A stretch of 64,000 nt of DNA, taken from Setophaga petechia. Lineage: Eukaryota > Chordata > Aves > Passeriformes > Parulidae. This document shows positions 36,801-46,073 of the stretch, piece by piece. The notes under the pieces were generated by a model, which was not told the DNA's origin, did no database searches, and worked only from the letters and a program-made list of their open reading frames with translations. The stretch covers positions 519,501 to 583,500 of the forward strand of contig JANCRA010000122.1 of the NCBI GenBank assembly GCA_024362935.1, given 5' to 3'. The translations under genes and the position numbers were made by a program. Within the stretch, counting starts at the first letter, position 1, and each line of letters starts with the position of its first letter.

Positions 36801-39800
36801 CCATCCACAGCTGCAGGGTGCTGGCCTGACCCACCCCTGGCTGCTCCCACAGCCTCCTCCCCTGGCACTGCCCCTGCTCTGCCCTCTGCACAGCACTGCC
36901 CTAATTACACTAATTACCCTCTGCTCCATCCCTGCCCAACAAGAGCTGGAGGTCACCAGTTCAGCAAGGATGGGTCAATAAATGCAAACACTGACAGAAG
37001 CACTGCTGAGGGTGCTGCTGGCACAGCCTGTGGCACAAGGAGAGCAGAAGGAACCCCTCAGACCCCACAGCACAGCCTGGCACTGCAGGATGCCCCTAAC
37101 ACAAACCTGGCACTGCAGGATGCCCCTAACACAAACGTGGCACTGCAGGATGCCCCTAACCCAAACGTGGCACTGCAGGATGCCCCTAACACAAACCTGG
37201 CACTGCAGGATGCCCCTAACACAAACCTGGCACTGAGTAACTCATCAGTAATCCAGTGAAAGCCCAGAGGAGCCCAGAGGAACAAGACAAACACCAAAGG
37301 ACCAAGGGGCTGATCAGACCTGGCCGTGGCAGCAGAGCTGCAGCCCCAGAGGGATCAGGGACTGCCATGGTTTGACCCCACAGCACAAACAACAGATCCC
37401 AGGTCCCATTTCCAGTCAAAGCACCACAGGGACCCCTCTGCCAGGCCAGGGGACAAGCTCAGCACACCCTGAGCCATGGAGCAGCAGCTCTGAGCCAAGC
37501 ACAGCCCAGAGAGCCCAGAGAGCCACCAGCCCTGGGGCTGGCACCCCCCTGGGGTCCTGAGCAGGTAAACTCTGCTCCCCTGAATCAAGCACATCTGTAT
37601 GCAGCCCTGCTTACATCTGCATTTCCAGAGAAACCTAATTGTGGATTCCTCTTCTCATAAAACCAGGATTTAATTCTCACTCAGCAAGTTATGAGGCAGC
37701 AGGAAAAAAAAAAAGTTCCTATTACAATCAGCTTTGTTGCTCTCTGCTTATCTTAGAAATCAATATAAATACAGCAAATCTTAATTTAAATATTCTCAAT
37801 TTAATAGCAACTTGTCAGTAAAACCTGGTGTACTTGGAGTCTTTTTCTTTAAATCAAGTTACATGCTTTGGTTGCTACAGAGGCTGGGAGATTTAATTCA
37901 ATACACAAAGCATAATTCCAACCCTCTTGTGTTAAAAATATTCTTTAAATAAATAATAGATCAAAGCAGTGTCACTTTGATGGCATATGCAGTCCAGGGA
38001 AGGATGAAATGTTTTCAGAGCAGCCCTCGTGGAGGAAGGGGCGGGGGACACCAGTGAATTCTCACTTATTTTCTCAACATTTACCACTCATTACTCTGCT
38101 GATTTGATTCTCCCCTTATCAGAGCTCTGCCTTCTAAAGAACCTTCAACTTCACATCAACTCCGGGGTTTTTGGAGCAACAAAGCAAAGATGAAAAGAGG
38201 AGTCACTGCCCTCCCCAGTCTGTGAATCACTTCCTCTAACTGGAGTACAGCTCTGCTCACTCCCCATGACTCCTCCATGAATAAGGCAAAATCTGCCACT
38301 GCTTGGGGCTTCCATGATTCACAGGGAAATGGGAATTCATGGGGGAAATGGGGATTCACAGGAGGAATTCACAGGGGAAATGGGAACTCACAGGGGAAAT
38401 GGGGATTCACAGGGGGAAATGGGAATTCACAGGGGGAAATGGGAATTCACAGGGGGAAATGGGAATTCACAGGGGAAATGGGAATTCACAGGGAGAAAAT
38501 GGGAATTGACAGGAGGAAAATGGGAATTGACAGGAGGAAAATGGGGATTGGCAGGAGGAAAATGGGGATTGACGGGGGAAAATAGGAATTCATGGGGGAA
38601 ATGGGAATTCATAGAGGGAAATGGGGATTCACTGAGGGAAATGGGGATTCACAGGAGAAATGGGAATTTACAGGGGGAAATGGGAATTCATAGAGAGAAA
38701 TGGGAATTCACAGGGGGAAATGGGAACTCAGAGGGGAAATGGGAACTCACAGGGGAAATGGGAACTCACAGGGGAAATGGGGATTCACAGGGGGAAATGG
38801 GAATTCACAGGGGGAAAATAGGAATTCATGGGGGAAATGGGAATTCATAGAGGGAAATGGGGATTCACTGAGGGAAATGGGGATTCACAGGGGAAATGGG
38901 AATTCATAGAGGGAAATGGGAACTCACAGGAGGAAAATAGGAATTCACAGGGGAAAATGGGAATTCACAGGGGGAAATGGGAATTCACAGGGGGAAAATG
39001 GGAATTCACGGGGGAAAAGCCACAGCTTTACCTGCCCTGGGACTGCAGGGCCTCATCTGGGCTCACCTTTGAGCTCCTCTTCACTCAGGGACAGGCTGGG
39101 GTGTTTAATGGCAGGGAATGGCCCCAGCCTGGGCTGTCAGGAGCTCATGGGTCACACTGAAGGTTCTGGAATGTTTGCCACACTCAGCTCACAGGCAGAG
39201 GCACATCCCCTGCCCCAGGGAGAGGAGCACAGCTCCACCAGCCCTGGCTCAGGGGAGCTGCAGGAATTGGGGATGGGGACAGAGGCTCCCCCTGGGCCTG
39301 CAGGGAAGGAAGGGGCTGAGCCATGGAAGGACACACAGACACCAGGGGCTGTGGGCACTGACAGGGCTGCAGGGCACTGGGGACAGTGGGGAAGGAGAGG
39401 GAAGAGGAAGAGAAGAAACTTCCTGAAGACAGTTAGAACTGGAAGTCATTAATTTATAAAGCCAGCCAGCAAAACAAAGCAGCTCAGGAACCAAAAGGGG
39501 AAACCACCAGCCCATCAGCCTCACCCTGATGGCACAGGCTGCCCTCACAGCACCACTGCCCACAGGAAAACCCCACAAAGCTCCTGGGGTTTCTGCAGGT
39601 GCTCCACTCCCTGGACAGACCTGTCCCAGCCAGCTGGGCCATGGGAAAACAGCAGCAGGGCTGAGCTGCCCTCCCTCCACCTGCTGCTCACGGACACAAG
39701 GTCAGACCAGACCAGAATCTGTGAACTGTGTGCAGGGTCAGCAACCTCGAGCTCCCTGGGTGGAAATATTCACAGCAGACATCCCCCCTGCAGCATTCCA

Positions 39801-42066
39801 AACCCCATCTCATCCCCTTCCCTCCCCAGCTCAGGCTGTGCCCCTGTTACCTCACAGTGAGCACTCAGGAGACAGCCAGGGACAGCTGAAAAGGGGAACA
39901 AAATACCAGACATGACAAACAGCTGCTGAGATCTACAGGTAATGAGGTTGAGCATCCTCAAATCAGCTGCTCTTCCTCTCTCAGGTGTCTTTATGTGCTT
40001 TTGGTATCTTCCTAGGCACCTGTTCTTAATCAAAAAGTAATTAAACACAACAGCAAGTTTGTCCAAAGGATCCCTGATCCAGACTGAGCTGCACCACTGC
40101 CCTGGGGTGAAGTTATTTGGTATCTTGGTGTTTGCAGTTATCTCCAGCTGACAGAGAAAAAAGGACTTAACTGAACATTTGAGATTTGCTTCTATTTTCT
40201 TCTTTCACAGGAGTCAGATTCAGCTTCTTGGAGAGTGAGCAGGGCCCAGCCCCACTGAGCTCATCCCCAGAGAGCAGCAGCAGCCACGAGGTTCATGGCA
40301 CAGAGAGTCCCAGGCAGGGAACTGCAGCTCCACAGAGCCAGGCAGCAGGAGCTGGGCTGGGATGGCCACTGATGGCAGCAGGCACATGAATCATTTCACA
40401 GCAGCACAGAGAAGCCCTGAGCACCCCCTGATCTGTGCTGCTGCTGCTGCTGCACAACCTATTGATCAGCACAAGCAGGGCAAAGTCATTCCTGAATTAG
40501 AAACAGGCAACTCTGCAGATCAGGGATGGAGGAACAGGAAGCCTCCCAGGAAGGCACTAAAATAGCCCAGCAAGCTCATCACACCTCCACAGTCTAGTGG
40601 AGAAAGTCTCCTGTGTGCCAGAACCCTCTGGAGCAGAGCACCCAGCGTGGTGTCTGAGCTGCCTTCACATCACACCCAAAGCCTCAGCTCCAGCCAGCAA
40701 TGAGCTGCCAAGTCCCACCTTCAGATCATGGTTCAGAACTTCTGAGCAATGCAATTCCACTCTGGGAACACTGAGACTCTGGGACAGCCTGGGCACAGAC
40801 ATTACAGCTTGCATTCCAATGAGTTATTCCATCCTTCACAAGAGGATCGTGAATGTAACAGAAATCTGGCCACCAGAAACACCCATAAATACCCATAAAT
40901 ACCTACAAACACAAAGTTATGGTACAAGAACTGGGAGAGCCAGGGAGGCTGGGACCCAAAGCAGCTTCCAAGAACAGAATGAGTGCAGATGATGCCCATG
41001 ACATTTCTTAGGTGCTTGCTTTGCTCTTTACTGAGCCATTGAAGGTGTCCAGCAGAGGATCCCAGACTCCCAGCTGGGACGTGTCTGTGTCACTCCTGGG
41101 GCTGTCAGTGACACCCAACAGGTCCCCAGACACCCCAAGAGCTCCTGTAACACACCCAGACTTCCATCAAAAACCACGTCCTGCCTCCAGAGCCCCACAG
41201 CCTGTTTGTACCCCAGGAGCTCCTGTAATACACCCAGACTTCCATCAAAAACCATGTCCTGCCTCCAGAGCCCCACAGCCTGTTTGTACCCCAGGAGCTC
41301 CTGTAATACACCCAGACTTCCATCAAAAACCATGTCCTGCCTCCAGAGCCCACAGCCTGTTTGTACCCCAGGAGCTCCTGTAATACACCACAGTTCCATC
41401 AAAAACCACGTCCTGCCTCCAGAGCCCACAGCCTGTTTGTACCCCAGGAGCTCCTGTAACACACCCAGAGTTCCATCAAAAGCCATGTCCTGCCTCCAGA
41501 GCCCACAGCCTGTCTGTGCACAGCACAGCCTCACTGAACCCTGCACTGCTGGCACAGCAAACCCACCCAGCTCCAGTGCAGCTGCACCCCCAGACTGCTG
41601 CAATTGCTGCATCTGCTGCTGCTCCTGAGCTCGGGCACTCCACTGCCTTGCCCAGAACACACCAAGCTGCATGTAAAGAGCCTAAGTGAAGGAGCTGCTC
41701 CAAGAGCCCGGTGCCATGAGCATCACACCAGTGCCTCTGGGGCAGCTGCAGTTTGCTGCCCTAACCCCACACCGGGACACAAACCACGGGATCCACAGCC
41801 AGCGTTTCACCTGGCTACAGCTCAGCACCCTCTGAGCTCCGACTCCTGCTCCACCTGTCCCCCGAGTGCTCCTCTGCAAACCCCACGGTGCCCTGGAGCA
41901 TTACCCGGTCCTTCATCCTCCAGCTCTGAGCCAAAGACTTGGAGCCTTCGATCTTCTCGCAGTGCCTCTTCTTCATGAAGGCCAGGGGCAAGTTCCAGTC
42001 CGTCAGGTCGGACTCATCCTCCTCCCCGAGCCCCAGCAGAGGCGACTGCAGCATCTCAGACTCCAT
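820..42066 (-). CDS. RPTOR: RPTOR (raptor), 5' part of the gene, coding exons 1-7 of a larger gene
   Basis: Raptor is the scaffold and substrate-recruiting subunit of mTORC1. It binds TOS-motif substrates such as 4E-BP and S6K and acts in the cytosol and at the lysosome surface. Seven exons on the minus strand join in frame to give about 297 residues nearly identical to vertebrate raptor: 41905-42066, 29993-30095, 28024-28106, 11439-11597, 8800-8946, 6527-6702 and 820-879. Every junction is GT-AG and all phases agree. The segment covers the N-terminal conserved caspase-like domain, including the HYNGHG motif (His153) and the YDCSNAG motif (Cys196), which sit where a caspase dyad would be; raptor is not known to be a protease. 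The first ATG (MESEML) matches the known vertebrate start. The HEAT-repeat and WD40 parts must lie beyond position 1. Gene identity is essentially certain by protein recall; expression is not shown. Confidence 0.97.
1031..1074. repeat. 11-bp tandem repeat, 4 copies
   Basis: Four perfect copies of CATTTGTCACC lie head to tail. Confidence 0.9.
1201..1717. repeat. Minisatellite, ~30-bp unit, ~17 copies
   Basis: The core GGCTGTGCTGAACCAGGACA is repeated with small length variants (units with GGGCAGGGA, GGGCACACA or GGGATGGA linkers). Long open frames across it on both strands are repeat artefacts. Confidence 0.92.
1710..1927. repeat. Minisatellite, 60-bp unit, ~3.6 copies
   Basis: An exact 60-base period with core GGCTGTGGCTGTGCTGCTGG. 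It is directly joined to the preceding 30-bp array, whose GGCTGTG core it shares, so it may be a higher-order derivative. Confidence 0.9.
2199..2455. repeat. Minisatellite, 51-bp unit, 5 copies
   Basis: Five copies of a unit beginning CTCCAGGATGGAAATCCTGC and ending in TTGGAATGATTTCC, nearly identical. Confidence 0.92.
3005..3210 (+). mobile_element. CR1 LINE 3'-end fragment
   Basis: The stretch GACACCCTGGGGCAGTGGGA followed by GTGTCCCTGCCCGTGGCAGG (around 3120-3165) is characteristic of the 3' region of avian CR1. A more diverged CR1-like piece (GGCCAGCTTGGAGCACCCTG) precedes it at about 3030, so two fragments may abut. Too decayed to encode protein. Confidence 0.75.
3766..4185. repeat. Minisatellite, ~71-bp unit, ~6 copies
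   Basis: The unit includes ACACACACCAGGACAGTGAC and CAGAGCTGCAGCTGGCACCA. Period 71-73 bases. Confidence 0.9.
5248..5641. repeat. Minisatellite, 14-15-bp unit, ~27 copies
   Basis: The unit is CTGGGAATGGGGC or CCTGGGAATGGAGCC. Runs of G on the plus strand give it G-quadruplex potential. Confidence 0.93.
6128..6515. repeat. Minisatellite, ~48-bp unit, 8 copies, beside RPTOR exon 6
   Basis: The unit contains GGAGCAGTTTTGGGGTCC and GCCCAGGCAGGGGCAGGGGG. It ends 11 bases from the last base of RPTOR exon 6, so it starts just inside intron 6 in transcript orientation. Confidence 0.93.
6527..6702 (-). CDS. RPTOR: RPTOR coding exon 6 (residues 219-277)
   Basis: This 176 nt exon encodes [20 protein letters not shown] through to KIALRW, with the Trp codon split TG|G at the donor GTGAGT. 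A minisatellite array begins 11 nt beyond the last exon base on the intron 6 side. Confidence 0.97.
6703..8799 (-). other. RPTOR intron 5
   Basis: A 2.1 kb intron with no tandem array or recognisable transposon; several AT-rich stretches (8160-8190, 8580-8720). Confidence 0.85.
8800..8946 (-). CDS. RPTOR: RPTOR coding exon 5 (residues 170-218)
   Basis: This 147 nt exon (49 codons) starts [14 protein letters not shown] and ends REQELE. It contains FVYDCSNAG with Cys196 at the caspase-like cysteine position. The acceptor is CTGCAG and the donor GTGAGA. Confidence 0.97.
9460..9620. repeat. Dispersed duplicate, copy A
   Basis: The segment from TTTATTACAGCTTTAGCTTC to CCCCCAAATAACT recurs at 10981-11156 with few mismatches. 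The family is unknown; it could be part of an old interspersed repeat or a local duplication. Confidence 0.85.
10981..11156. repeat. Dispersed duplicate, copy B
   Basis: The partner of 9460-9620 in the same orientation, about 1.5 kb away in the same RPTOR intron. It has an internal triplication of CTTGTTCCATCT not present in copy A. Confidence 0.85.
11240..11400 (+). mobile_element. CR1 LINE 3'-end fragment beside RPTOR exon 4
   Basis: CAAGGCCAGGCTGGACACCC and TGTCCCTGCCGTGGCAGGGG in order are diagnostic of the avian CR1 3' region. It is antisense to RPTOR and ends about 39 bases from the exon 4 boundary. Confidence 0.8.
11439..11597 (-). CDS. RPTOR: RPTOR coding exon 4 (residues 117-169)
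   Basis: This 159 nt exon (53 codons) runs from [17 protein letters not shown] to GEIWVFNK. It carries [11 protein letters not shown] with His153, equivalent in position to the caspase catalytic histidine. The acceptor is CCCAG and the donor GTGGGT. A CR1 fragment ends about 39 nt past the donor in intron 4. Confidence 0.97.
11779..12056 (+). mobile_element. Probable solo LTR of a passerine endogenous retrovirus
   Basis: A TATAAAAG box (11918-11925) is followed about 87 bases later by a poly(A) signal AATAAA (12012-12017) and a T-rich CTTTATTCTTTAACTCTG segment, the U3-R-U5 layout of an LTR. The sequence around GGATCCTTTGAGGCCTTTAA is familiar from songbird LTRs. Ends are approximate (TG near 11779, CA near 12056); no target-site duplication was found and no internal viral genes are present. 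Confidence 0.65.
13799..13905. repeat. Long near-perfect inverted repeat (hairpin), 48-bp arms, 11-bp loop
   Basis: The left arm 13799-13846 and right arm 13858-13905 are reverse complements with two mismatches (one becomes a G:U pair in RNA of either strand). The loop is CTGTGGCTCCT. It lies in RPTOR intron 3 and would be transcribed. It might be an inverted duplication, a MITE-like element or a hairpin RNA precursor; none is proven. Confidence 0.93.
14033..14908. repeat. Minisatellite, ~29-34-bp unit, ~27 copies
   Basis: The unit is GATGGCAGGGCTCCTCACAG plus CACCCTGATGGG or CACCCTGAGGGG. Two alternating variants (CTCCTCACAG and CTCTCAGAG) form a higher-order pattern. Confidence 0.93.
18664..19505. 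repeat. Minisatellite, 14-bp core (CAGGGCAGGATCCC), ~840 bp
   Basis: Dozens of copies of the 14-base core, with composite units carrying AGCAGTGC or CACCCAGCAG insertions. Many units hold the palindrome GGATCC. Several 270-315-codon frames across it on both strands are artefacts of the repeat. Confidence 0.95.
20066..20134. repeat. 23-bp tandem repeat, 3 copies
   Basis: Three copies of TCTGCAGATATCTGGGTGCA plus TTT; the third has one change (ATACC). Confidence 0.9.
21973..22260. repeat. Minisatellite, 48-bp unit, 6 virtually identical copies
   Basis: The exact 48-base period starts GTGCCTGGCCAGCTCAGCTC and ends CCCCTGCCTGCA. The near identity between units suggests recent expansion or homogenisation. 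Confidence 0.95.
22608..22691. repeat. 28-bp tandem repeat, 3 copies
   Basis: The unit is TGCCAGGTGAGCTCCAGCTC plus TCCCCATG; starts at 22608, 22636 and 22664. Each contains a splice-donor-like CAGGTGAGC on the plus strand. Confidence 0.9.
25020..25615. repeat. Minisatellite, ~24-25-bp unit, ~24 copies
   Basis: The unit is CAGCAGAACCCCTCAGTGCT plus CCCCAGC, with a CCTCCATGCT variant class. Confidence 0.94.
25905..26405. repeat. Tandem repeat of ~100-bp unit, 5 diverged copies
   Basis: Each unit joins a GC-rich part (CACAGGCAGGGTTCTGCAGG, then GGGGTCAGCAGCTGATAAAT) to an AT-rich part (CATGATCAATTCCTTATTTA, AATATTTTAAATA). Copies are diverged, so the array is older than its neighbours. Confidence 0.85.
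28024..28106 (-). CDS. RPTOR: RPTOR coding exon 3 (residues 89-116)
   Basis: This exon encodes [19 protein letters not shown] and then KQYENWQPR. It is 83 nt; the first Asp codon is completed by the G carried over from exon 2. The acceptor TTGCAG and donor GTGAGT are both canonical. Confidence 0.97.
28107..29992 (-). other. RPTOR intron 2
   Basis: A 1.9 kb intron, AT-rich in its middle (28370-28700). No tandem array or transposon is recognised. Confidence 0.85.
29993..30095 (-). CDS. RPTOR: RPTOR coding exon 2 (residues 55-88)
   Basis: This exon encodes [20 protein letters not shown] onward to LECWI, beginning the conserved caspase-like domain with a hydrophobic beta strand. The acceptor is CTGCAG before the exon and the donor is GTGAGT after it. 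It is 103 nt and leaves phase 1. Confidence 0.97.
31210..31378. repeat. 90-bp direct repeat, 2 copies
   Basis: AGGAGTTCCCTGCTCAGGAT through AGCTCAGCACTCAGGACA occurs twice with one visible change. Confidence 0.88.
32068..32400. repeat. Minisatellite, ~45-50-bp unit, ~7 copies
   Basis: The unit is CTGCCCCTCAGCATCCCCAC followed by AGGAGCAGAGCCACAGCTCA and a TCCCTC linker of variable length. Confidence 0.92.
32515..32925. repeat. Minisatellite, ~59-66-bp unit, ~7 copies
   Basis: The unit contains GCCCAGGTGAGCAGTGCCAG or GCCCAGGTGAACAATGCCAG and CTGTGCCAGCCTCTC. Two subfamilies follow each other: the first with AAAGCTCCTCCTG, the second with CCTGGCATCATCCTG. Confidence 0.92.
34725..35305. repeat. 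Purine-rich minisatellite, ~580 bp
   Basis: Repeats of CTGAAATCAG interleaved with AAAGGGCTGAAGGTT, with nested 10-12 and about 48-base periods. Compositionally A/G-rich, unlike the other arrays. Confidence 0.92.
36462..36775. repeat. Minisatellite, ~30-bp unit, ~10 copies
   Basis: The unit is GGCACAGAGCTGGCTGTGCC followed by AGGGACAG or ATGGACAGGAGAG. Confidence 0.93.
37077..37232. repeat. Minisatellite, 30-bp unit, 5 copies
   Basis: The exact 30-base period is CTGGCACTGCAGGATGCCCC plus TAACACAAAC. Confidence 0.94.
38325..39017. repeat. Minisatellite, ~20-bp unit, ~34 copies
   Basis: The unit is GGGAAATGGGAATTCACAGG with variants (GGGGATTCA, GGGAACTCA, AATAGGAATTCAT). Most units hold GAATTC. 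Confidence 0.94.
41148..41520. repeat. Minisatellite, ~76-bp unit, 5 copies
   Basis: The unit starts CACCCAGACTTCCATCAAAA and ends GTACCCCAGGAGCTCCTGTA. It ends about 400 bases from RPTOR exon 1. Confidence 0.92.
41905..42066 (-). CDS. RPTOR: RPTOR coding exon 1 (residues 1-54)
   Basis: The exon opens with ATG at 42066 ([19 protein letters not shown]) and ends in KDR at the donor GTAATG (904-899). It is 162 nt, exactly 54 codons. The acidic start followed by the basic [14 protein letters not shown] stretch is the typical raptor N-terminus. The context has C at -3 and G at +4, so only half of a strong Kozak context. It lies inside a CpG island. Confidence 0.97.
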
Positions 42067-42488
42067 GGGCGGGGGAGCTCCGGGCACCGGGTGGGCAGCG
42101 ATGTCCAGCCCGGCACCCAGCGGGGCCGGGGGTCCCTCCGGCCGGAGGGGCACGACGGGCCAAGGGCGGCGGGGGCGGCGCTCCCCGGTGCGCGGGCAAG
42201 GACGGACCCGGGGCACGCGGCGCCTTCACCTGGCGCAGGCAGCGGCCCCGGCCGGGCTCGGTGGCACGGCCCGGGGAGCACCGAGGGACCGGCGAGGGAC
42301 CGGGCCCGGGGCCTCCCTCGCACCTCTACCCCCGCGGGCCCCGCGCTCCCTGCGGCGGGCACGGCGCCCGGCCCATCGCGGCTCCCTGGCACACCGGCGG
42401 GCCGAGGGCGGCTCGGCGAGCAGCGCTCCGGGGACGGGCGGCGGCGGACGGGACGCGCGTCCCGGGGCGCCGGCGAGCGCGGATGGGC

Positions 42489-42515
42489 TCAGCACCGCGG
42501 CACGGGGGCGGCCAT
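42489..42515 (-). CDS. Possible upstream ORF in the RPTOR 5' UTR (8 codons)
   Basis: The ATG embedded in the YY1 motif opens an 8-codon frame (MAAPVPRC) that stops at TGA 42489-42491. It is out of frame with the raptor start at 42066. It would act as a uORF only if transcription begins upstream of 42515. Confidence 0.3.
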   Translation of the reverse strand: MAAPVPRC

Positions 42516-42519
42516 CTTG
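42506..42519 (-). promoter_or_regulatory. YY1 initiator-type site in the RPTOR promoter
   Basis: On the minus strand the sequence reads CAAGATGGCCGCC, close to the CAAGATGGCGGC motif found just downstream of the start site in many TATA-less housekeeping promoters. It is in the sense orientation for RPTOR. Confidence 0.65.
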
Positions 42520-42596
42520 CCCGGCCCACAATGCCCCGCGGTACGGGCCGCCGCGCGGGACATGCCGCGCCGCGCGCTCCGCCGCGGGGACGGCGC

Positions 42597-42629
42597 GTCG
42601 CCATGGGGACGGCGCGTTGCCATGGGGAC
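42597..42629. promoter_or_regulatory. Two tandem RFX X-box-like sites upstream of RPTOR
   Basis: GTCGCCATGGGGAC (42597-42610) and GTTGCCATGGGGAC (42616-42629) recur 19 bases apart. Each resembles the RFX X-box GTTGCCATGGCAAC, with a good left half and a weaker right half. Binding is an inference from sequence. Confidence 0.4.
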
Positions 42630-42631
42630 GG

Positions 42632-42861
42632 TCAGAATCCCGAAATCCCTGAGGCTGGAACAACCCTGCCAGCCCATGGAGCTGTGCCCCATCCCCACCT
42701 TGTCCCCAGCGCAGAGCTCTGAGTGCCACATGCAGGAATTCCTTGGACGCTCCAGGATGGGGGCCCCAAACCTCCCTGGGCAGCCCCTGCCAAGGCCTGA
42801 GCATCCCTTCCATGGGGAAATTCCTCCTGGTGTCCCTCTGTGGCAGCCCCTGCCAAGGCCT
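42632..42861 (-). mobile_element. CR1 LINE fragment next to the RPTOR promoter
   Basis: In order, CAGAATCCCGAAATCCCTGA, CCCATCCCCACCTTGTCCCC, AGGAATTCCTTGGACGCTCC and GGGGAAATTCCTCCTGGTGT match the reverse complement of the avian CR1 3' region. It sits directly upstream of the RPTOR CpG island and is followed at once by a solo LTR. Confidence 0.75.
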
Positions 42862-43477
42862 TGTGATAAACGCCAATCACTTGTTTTTTAAAATTTTAAA
42901 AGTTTAATAGTAATAAAATGGTTATAAAAATAGTAATGCAATTAGAATAATAATAATTAGGACAATTTTAATTAGGACAATATAAGACAATAAAAACAAA
43001 GAGTTATGGACAGTCCAGGTACCTCTTTCTGGGCAAAATAAGCCTGAAAAAGGACCCACTTTAACAGAGGATTAACCCTTAAAAGCAACAGCCTGTTGCA
43101 TATTCATACACCTCAGACATGATGCATAAATTCCATTCAAACACAGGATTCTGTCTGGGCAGTGTCAGCTGCTTCCTCTGAATCCTGACGTGAGCAAGGT
43201 GGGAAGAAGTTCATTTCTTTTGATAATGGAACAATAAATTCTTTTTCTCTGAAAGATTCAGGTGTCCTGTGGCTGCTATCTGGTGGGAGTGCCTCATTCC
43301 TCTCTTTAAAAAGTATCCTACACAGCACAGTTTCTATTTTAACATTTTGTTATAACCTACAACTACATTTACCACACTACTTAAGAAAATCAACACAGCA
43401 TCACTTTCTGACATAACACATATAATATTCATTTGAATATTTGCTAAAAGCCAATCATAAAATACACATTTTTCACA
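42862..43477 (-). mobile_element. Probable solo LTR, 616 bp, AT-rich
   Basis: An abrupt AT-rich block inside GC-rich DNA with inverted termini: it begins TGTGATAAAC and ends ATTTTTCACA (TG...CA). The sequence AAAATTTTAAAAGTTTAATA next to GCCAATCACTTG is familiar from abundant songbird LTRs, reading as an LTR 3' end on the minus strand. No clear target-site duplication and no internal viral region. The family name cannot be given without a search. Confidence 0.7.
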
Positions 43478-45320
<1,843 letters not shown>

Positions 45321-45324
45321 ACAG

Positions 45325-45560
45325 GTGCCCCCGGAGCTGCCAGGGGGCAGGTTGGTGCTGTACGTGCCCCCAAAGGTGCCCCCGGAGCTGCCAGGGGGGA
45401 TTTGTGCTGTACCTGCCCCCCAAAGGTGCCCCTGGAGCTGCCAGGGGGGATTTGTGCTGTACCTGCCCTCACAGGTGCCCCTGGAGCTGCCAGGGGGGAT
45501 TTGTGCTGTTCCTGCTCCCCAAAGTTGCCCCTGGAGCTGCCAGGGGGGATTTGTGCTGTA
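45325..45560. repeat. Minisatellite, ~57-bp unit, ~5 copies
   Basis: The unit contains TGCCCCTGGAGCTGCCAGGG and GGGATTTGTGCTGTACCTGC. Confidence 0.9.
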
Positions 45561-45649
45561 CCTGCCCCCGGAGCAGGGCAGCAGCTCCTGCTGGGGTTTT
45601 CCAGCACAGGCACCAGGGCAGGGATGGGAAGCTGAGGCTTTCCCTGGCC

Positions 45650-45968
45650 AGAACCACACAGAATCTCCTGGGATGGAAAAACGCCCAGAGACCACCAAGC
45701 CCAACCATTCCCCAGCACTGACCTTTAAATCCCCCCAGGGATGGGGGCTCCACCCTGGGCAGCTGGGCCAGGGCTGGACAATCCTTTTGGAGTAAGAAAT
45801 TTCCCCAATATCCAACCTGAGCCTCCCCTGGCACAGCCTGAGGCTATTTCCAGAAATTTCCCCAATATCCAACCTGAGCCTCCCCTGGCACAGCCTGAGG
45901 CCATTTCCAGAAATTTCCCCAATATCCAACCTGAGCCTCCCCTGGCACAGCCTGAGGCCGTTTCCTGA
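45650..45968 (-). mobile_element. CR1 LINE fragment with internal triplication
   Basis: Reverse complement of a CR1 3' region: CACAGAATCTCCTGGGATGG, then GACCACCAAGCCCAACCATT, GGATGGGGGCTCCACCCTGG, and AATATCCAACCTGAGCCTCC. The last part is tandemly triplicated (45793-45965). Confidence 0.8.
45793..45965. repeat. 55-bp tandem triplication inside CR1
   Basis: Three copies of AATTTCCCCAATATCCAACC through CCTGAGGCCATTTCCAG, differing by one or two bases. Confidence 0.93.
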
Positions 45969-46073
45969 CCCCTCCAGCCGCCCCCTCCTGCCAGGGAGTT
46001 TTAGGGAGTGAGGAGGAGCCCCCCGAGCCTCTTCCCATTCCAGGTGTTCTGCAGTGCCCCAGCCCCTGGTGAG

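Larger units (their letters stand above)
30096..41904 (-). other. RPTOR intron 1
   Basis: An 11.8 kb intron with tandem arrays at 31210-31378, 32068-32400, 32515-32925, 34725-35305, 36462-36775, 37077-37232, 38325-39017 and 41148-41520. The stretches 33060-34700, 35310-36450, 37240-38310 and 39020-41140 are ordinary intronic sequence with nothing recognised. Confidence 0.85.
42070..42640 (-). promoter_or_regulatory. RPTOR: RPTOR CpG-island promoter and 5' UTR region
   Basis: This is about 570 bases of very high GC with dense CpG, unlike the flanks, surrounding and preceding the RPTOR start codon. No TATA box is seen in RPTOR orientation. The YY1-like site at 42506-42519 suggests initiation near 42520-42540, which would give a 5' UTR of roughly 450 nt if it is unspliced. 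A CR1 fragment abuts its upstream edge. The TSS is inferred. Confidence 0.8.

Noticed and set aside
41815..42216. 50-residue N-terminal extension of raptor
   Set aside because: The upstream start at 42216 is GTG, not ATG, and the extension is Pro/Arg-rich CpG-island sequence; vertebrate raptor starts at MESEML (42066).
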